A stretch of DNA of 64,000 nucleotides from contig JABACO010000005.1 in assembly GCA_013339895.1 (NCBI GenBank), positions 12,689,533-12,753,532 on the forward strand. Direction: 5' to 3'. The stretch is from Ephydatia muelleri. Lineage: Eukaryota > Porifera > Demospongiae > Spongillida > Spongillidae. Under the pieces are notes generated by a model, which saw nothing but the letters and a program-made list of their open reading frames with translations, did not search any database and was not told the DNA's origin. Below, one piece after another: positions 58,444 through 64,000 of this stretch (its first letter is position 1; each line of letters starts with the position of its first letter). The position numbers were made by a program, and so were the translations under genes.

Positions 58444-61400
58444 ACTGACTTTACAGATATTCCACTTTGTGCTAGATAAATGATACAGACATGTGCAGTG
58501 CATACAGTAACCAAGTCAATTATGCACACACAACTTAGAAACAAATTGTAAGCCTCAACTCATCAAGTAATACTTAGAATTCGGTAAGTTCAATACTAAG
58601 CATCACCAACATGTGATAACTAGCTATGTGTACTAGCTATAAATATGCTATAGCAAGCCAAAGGATACAACTATCACTTGCCTGTTAAAAATGGATGAAA
58701 ATGAGGAATGCTTTCCGAACATTATTTGAATAATTCGAATTCCACTTGTATTTAATCTGCAGTGATATAAATTTGTAATTCTCATTCCAAAACGCATACA
58801 CATTTAGGATGCATTGTACATAATAATAAATAATATACACGATCTAGAATTTACTTATAATTAATAAACAACATTACAGAAATGCATTTACATGTATTTA
58901 TAAAAACAACCCTGCACAAAACTACCGATAACCCTCAAGCAGGTCCATTGTTGTGGCTGTATTAGAACAGGCCATGAAAGCACAAGCATTGACACGAGCT
59001 AAGAGTAGACTTAGCCTGCATTAAATGGAATTAGCATGGTAGCCTGTGTGGAATTGGCTTGTGCCACAAGTCATATTGCTAGTTGCCGAGAGAAAAACTG
59101 GCCTGCTGTTCTTCTCCATGCACCAAATATCTCGACCACTAGAATTTAAGTGTTGATGCAATCTCAATTAGCCACTTCATAGTTTACAGATCCACTTACA
59201 AAAGTTTGAATTTCAGCCTAATCATTCAAGTGACACAATATTAGCCCAAAACACCATTAACATGTACATTATTTTGCTATGCAATACAAATAAGGTTTCA
59301 ACCAAAGCCATTTGATGAGCACTACCAATGTGACTTTGCAACAACAAAAATACAAATTAATTATTATTATTAGCATGCACTATATATGTTGTTACACAAT
59401 GCAATATTGCATGCAATACACAAGCTACCAGCACAGAGTACACAGCAAATGTTCATTCTTGAAGTAAGTATGTGGTGTGATGGGGAATGAAACAATTAAT
59501 AAATGGCCATGGTACAGTACATGTAAGTGTTCAGCTACTGCAGACTTCACCAAATGAGCGATTTCTCAATCTGCATCTGCATTCCTTTGACGAATAATGT
59601 AATAGTGGGTCATGTCAAGTTAATATGGACCAATTTGGACTAAAGGTAGAAATATTTGGTCCAGACAAGTTCACCTATAAATGTTTATTATGCTTCGATT
59701 GCAGTGTTCCAAGATTATTTTATATCAAACATGGAGTTTTGCTGGTCAAGCGTGGCTGTTAAATGCATTATTACATTGTTGGAAAGATATTACTAACATA
59801 CATAGTACAGTATACAAAGACAGGAAGGACAGACAGGACCTCCCTTGCCAGGATGGTACTGGCAATGCACCTGACTCTAGTTTGACATTCAACCTGCCAT
59901 AGATGTGACATTTTTGGAAGGGATAAGGTAAAGGCAAAGTGAGAGGCAAGCATTGTGAAGCATTGTGAAGACACATTGAGCTTCTTTATACCAGTTACCA
60001 AAGGTTTCCACTGCACAAGTTCACCCCAACTGGTGACATTTTTGTCCATTGGAGTGGTGCTTGTGTGTCTCAGTTGCAAGGGCTGCAGCACCCTCCATTC
60101 GATATGATTTCACCCAGGATGACAAGGGTAAGTGGTGATGTCACCGTGATGTCAAGTGCAGCATGCAGGCTTGCCTCTCTATCCCACCTTGTTAATAATC
60201 CTGAATCAGAATGCACACAAAGCTAAGCCAAGGTTCATAGGACCCTGGAGAGAAGATGTAAAATGACATTTTGATGTGGCTTACATGTCTTACTGAGTTA
60301 CAGAATATTGGAACCTATAGTTTGCACAGGGAAGAATGCTGAACATGCATACTTGTACTGGACCAAAACGAGCAGTGTAGGACTAAATTGTGCAGCCTGA
60401 AATCGTCCTAGGACCAAATCAGACATAGCCTGTTTTAGTTCACCGGACCAAAACAGGCTGCCTGAAACGGTCCTAGGACCGTTTCAGGATAGGACCATAT
60501 CAGCCGCGCAGGTATGTGCACAAGGATCTGTTTTTCTCATCTGTGACTTTTTATAACAGATGAAGGTATAACAGATGTAGGAGAGCTGTGTTGTGTCGTA
60601 CAAGTTTCACGTCCGTGTCATCAATACCATCGCAATTGTGTATACAAGTATACGTACAGACTTTTGTGCTTCGTTGGATACTTACATCTTAAATAGTATC
60701 TCAACAAGACAGAATCCGGTCTATTGTACCAGTGCAGTTGCGTAAAGAGACCAAGTTAAAACTTGCGTTTCCCTTTCGTACATGCATGTGTATTTGTATA
60801 GAAAACGTGAAGCTGCATGGATATACAGAAGCGGCGCGGTAGCATGAAACCCAACCTTGCGTACATGTACCGACGGGACAATATGATAGAAAGCGAACCC
60901 CCTTAACTCTTTGAACGCCAAGTGCATATAAACATGCATGCTCACAAAAACGAGAATTATCTGCCTCACCATTCATGCAGTGCTATGTGTTATATTGTGT
61001 TGGTCAAAATCACTTTGAATATATGCATACAAGTGCAATACTGACATGCATGTAACCCATAACTAGTCATACAAATATGTGGTCCTGGTGTGTAAGCACA
61101 TTTTGTGTGTTCATTATAACCCACTGCACCTTTCGTTGCAGCAACCCATAATGCTAGCTTGCAAAGGAGGAGTGAACAGGCATGATATACTACACTGATC
61201 TGGGCTACGCATTCTTGTTCTTGCAGTATTAATTAAAGTGATGCATTAGTGAAGTGAAATCATCTGAATAATGGGGTTCTACAGCCAGTGTAAATGGACT
61301 TATAAGGTTACAAGTGCAGCAAGCATATGCATGCATCATTGAGCTGTGACTGATCAACACATTTTTGCACCTTTGACACAATACAAGCCGTAACGTAGTC

Positions 61401-61701
61401 GCGCGCTAGATATAAAATATTCGGATGCTAAAATAGGAACCAAGAGCTACAAGACAGCGTCAGATTTAGCGATCTAGCTTACACGATAAAGGCTACACTG
61501 TCCCACAATATTACCACATCCTTTGGAGCGGTTCTGATTGTAACTGGAAAATTACAATCAAATAAGCCTTCTCCTTTTAGTTCAAACAAACCAGCGAGTT
61601 TTAGACTCTGTCCTCACTTCTACTCACAGCAGGTCGGGTGGCACGCGAAAAATTGCAAATCTCTATGGCTCACGTGAAGCGTTGCCAATCCCTATATATT
61701 A
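58444..61701. other. Intergenic, no gene recognised
   Basis: AT-rich sequence upstream of the receptor. Short ORFs near 59681-60091 and 60701-60976 lack motifs. The segment next to 58444 should contain the receptor promoter. Confidence 0.5.
60461..60488. repeat. 28-bp perfect palindrome
   Basis: CCTGAAACGGTCCT followed by its exact complement, centred on CCTAGG. A related half (CCTGAAATCGTCCTAGGACC) lies at about 60398, and GGACCAAAAC/GACCATATCAG words recur nearby. Confidence 0.9.
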
Positions 61702-61980
61702 CAAGTAAATAAAAACATTCTCTACGAGAAAGTTGGTGGGATATAGGATTTGAAGGCAATTGGTGGTGTAAAAGCAAGGAAACAAGGTCTTATCAGAAGG
61801 GAAAATGTAATAGTCCTATATTTAGCACACAAACAACATACGCCCTAGAAATGTGCTAAATATAGGACTATTACATTTTCCCTTCTGATAAGACCTTGTT
61901 TCCTTGCTTTTTACACCACCAATTGCTTTCAAATCCTATATCCCACCAACTTTCTCGTAGAGAATGTTTTTATTTACTTG
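61702..61980. mobile_element. Foldback element (279 bp)
   Basis: CAAGTAAATAAAAACATTCT at the left matches AGAATGTTTTTATTTACTTG at the right. Arms are about 120 bp with small indels and the loop is near 61835 (ACACAAACAACATACGCCC). No transposase. Confidence 0.9.
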
Positions 61981-62619
61981 TTTTCTTAATTTTTTTTTCA
62001 CACCCAATGACTGTTGTATCCGGCGCTGCTTTTCCCTTTTCATTTCTTTCAATCCAGACATACTTTAATAAATAGGGACAAGTTCCCTGGACGATTCACT
62101 CCACTACTCGTCAACATGATCATGACTATGTGTTTCCCAACGTTTCACAGGCGATTGCATCGTAGTCTCGTACCCAAATTATACAAGACATAGGCTGATA
62201 GTCGATTGTGTATCAGAGTATAACATCGATTATTTATATAAAAGCGAGTCCTCCATCCGATTCTGAAGCTAGTGGTGAAATTTTGATCGCTTAAAAGTGT
62301 TCCTGTCCCGAGTTATGCGTTGCCAAGAAGGAGGAGGAGGAGGAGGAGAAGAAGACGACCCGCCCCTTGTTCCGAGACTGGGTACGAGAACGGGCAGTAC
62401 ACTCTTGTTCTCTACAACCACGCGGTTCTGCGACATGAAACAAAAACAAAACTACTCATTTTTGACTTCTAGATCGATTGTTAAAACAAGCTACACGATC
62501 CAATCGTCGGGAGTGTTGTTACAGACGGGTCGCGTTTTTTTAATGACATTCATAGTCGGGGTCAAATCCTATATGGAAGTTTCTAACGAAACTTCCGATA
62601 TCTGGGTTTATCAAGTCAG
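61981..62619. other. No confident gene
   Basis: An ORF starting at 62297 (CQEGGGGGGEEDDPPLVPR) runs into the following MITE. The first half has balanced composition but no recognised motif. It could be an exon or chance. Confidence 0.35.
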
Positions 62620-62861
62620 CAGGGCCGGCGCAGCCCATAGGGCAGGTAGGGCATTTGCCCTACCACTTTTTCCCGCGACTAAGATAATTATTAATAATTT
62701 TCATTAATTAATTAGCTTGATTAAATTTATAAATAACCGTTAGCGTGCGCAATGGCCGCCGTACCGTAATTGCGTAATTGAATTTTTGTGGTTAGTTAGT
62801 TAATTTTCATAGCCTGCCTACCACTTTATATAAGCAGATATTATCTCTTCCGCCGGCCCTG
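62620..62861. mobile_element. hAT-type MITE (242 bp)
   Basis: Starts CAGGGCCGGCGCAG and ends CCGCCGGCCCTG. Flanks AAGTCAG (left) and AAGTGAC (right) are similar. It contains GGGCAGGTAGGGCATTTGCC near the left end and no coding capacity. Confidence 0.75.
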
Positions 62862-63129
62862 AAGTGACATTCTTTTTAGCTCCTCTTCATTTGACTACTT
62901 CGGCGCACTTCAGAGGCAGAAAAATACAATGGAAGCCTGTTAGCCCTTTTAAACGGATCTGTAAGTAGAAACTGTGCTTTTTGTATTGTTTTCCTAAATT
63001 AGTTTATAAACAGGGAAATTGCTATCAGTCCAAAATAACGTGTGCTGGCATGATTCCATTGTTACTTAGTCACTTAGCTGTGGTTGTTATACATGTATAC
63101 GCTGCATATACACGGAACGTCCGTGCAGC
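62862..63129. other. No gene recognised
   Basis: Short unique stretch between the MITE and the second gypsy copy. Confidence 0.5.
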
Positions 63130-63745
63130 TTTATTGTTGATTGAACAAATAAAACGAGTGCGCAATGCTTCGTCAAGCGGATCCTTGATAGAAGTGAAAT
63201 CGCACGTCACCGCGTCCTGTCGAATTCTATAACCGCGAGTTCTTGGACTGTTTCCCCCGGCTTCCGAAGCATATTCGACCAGAACTTGAAGCGCTCCCGA
63301 ATAATGTAACGGGTTGGGTCGAACTGGTTCTTCATGAATGTAGCGATCTCGTCAATGGTGAGTTCCGCGTTGACATCTTTTGGAGGGAACAATTGCGAAG
63401 CAAGATTGCTGAGCGTTTTGAACGTTACCAGAGATTGATTTGTCGAAAAGACCTGTGCCTTCTTGTCGTCTGGTATTGAATGAGCCGCGACGAATGTCTG
63501 AAAGCGGGCCCAGTAATCCGTCCAGAGCTCTGACGTTGTCAGTGTCGAAAGAGACGAAGCTAGGGAAAGACTTTGGAGTTCAATCTGCCCATTTAGCTGC
63601 TCTGCCAGTCAAAGTTGCAATAATAGCTAATTCCGTCTGTTTCGCGCGTGCATGTATCTGTGCCTCCGTTTGTTCGCGCTGTATTTGCATTTATTGCTGC
63701 AGCAGCTCCATGAGTTTTGCAGTCTCGCTCATCTTCGCTGATCCG
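63130..63745 (-). pseudogene. Gag fragment of a second gypsy copy
   Basis: Minus strand shares the gag of the element at 45849-50554: LTIDEIATFMKNQFDPTRY, RERFKFWSNMLRKPGET and a QREQTEA-type N terminus. Frames change near 63230 and 63545. It breaks off at about 63130, so this copy is truncated on its 3' side. Diverged from the other copy, so it is a related subfamily rather than a duplicate. Confidence 0.85.
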
Positions 63746-63746
63746 G

Positions 63747-63765
63747 AATCCTGCCGACTACGCCA
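63747..63765. other. Primer-binding site, second gypsy copy
   Basis: AATCCTGCCGACTACGCCA, identical to 50345-50363, nine bases before the LTR. Confidence 0.88.
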
Positions 63766-63774
63766 ATTTTATCC

Positions 63775-64000
63775 TGTTGTTAGAAAATACTCAGGATCTC
63801 AGAATATAATATTACAGGGAAATCACAGCGATACAAAGTAATACAGCCTATGTCAAACTACAGTAGAGCACGAAAAGAATGCACACTGACGTCTATATCC
63901 GAATCGTTTAAATTATTAACTTTATTGATGAGAAATCGCAGGACCTCATCCGAACTAGCTGAAAATGCTGCCAAGGAACTCGAGTCACTATCGGAGTACA
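63775..64000 (-). repeat. 5' LTR of the second gypsy copy (end not located)
   Basis: Begins TGTTGTTAGAAAATACTC, sharing the TGTTGT start and scattered words (ACAGCGA, ATGCACACT) with the 184-bp LTR. No matching CA end was identified before the window ends. Confidence 0.6.

Overview
This is eukaryotic nuclear DNA from a metazoan. Genes are split by GT-AG introns, several only 50-60 bp long. The host genes (EXOC1, a THEG-repeat protein, AASDHPPT, an Ig/fibronectin-III receptor) are animal families, and the repeats include CACTA, hAT, Ginger-like, Ty3/gypsy, LINE and foldback elements. Compact genes beside heavily nested repeats, and the Ig/FN3 receptor style, suggest an early-branching invertebrate. 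I lean towards a sponge, but no single feature in the window proves it.

Layout. 236-12300: a degenerate minisatellite (about 60 bp monomer) carrying a 387-bp foldback element and a complete 7.2-kb CACTA-type transposon (4000-11245). The transposon has two intact divergent genes: a 1005-aa tnp2 transposase and a 375-aa BEN-domain protein. 15690-29536 (-): EXOC1 in 17 exons; its last intron was enlarged from roughly 90 bp to 6 kb by a long-TIR transposon that itself holds a broken hAT element and a foldback MITE. 29621-32531: a compact host block, with a THEG-like gene (-) and AASDHPPT (+) head to head and only 52 bp between start codons. 34335-43490: integrase-derived repeats, including a KRBA2-like integrase relic and a Ginger1-like relic (integrase, GPY/F, OTU protease) that appears split by a LINE whose tail grew into an (AAGC)n/(AATC)n microsatellite. 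43551-51170: an old gag-protease retroelement (+) disrupted by a TIR element and by a young complete Ty3/gypsy element (45849-50554) with 184-bp LTRs. 52507-58443 (-): an Ig/FN3 transmembrane receptor with transposon debris in its largest intron. 58444-64000: mostly non-coding DNA with foldbacks and MITEs, then the 5' end of a second gypsy copy of the same lineage.

The host genes do not form an obvious pathway. EXOC1 is a vesicle-tethering subunit, AASDHPPT activates carrier proteins, THEG-like proteins are linked to sperm, and the last gene is a cell-surface receptor. The two strongest themes are the CACTA element, in which a BEN-domain protein sits where plant elements carry their accessory TNPA gene beside dense subterminal repeats, and nested insertions whose order and empty sites can be read directly. 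Several conserved host exons carry one- or two-base frame breaks, which may be assembly errors.
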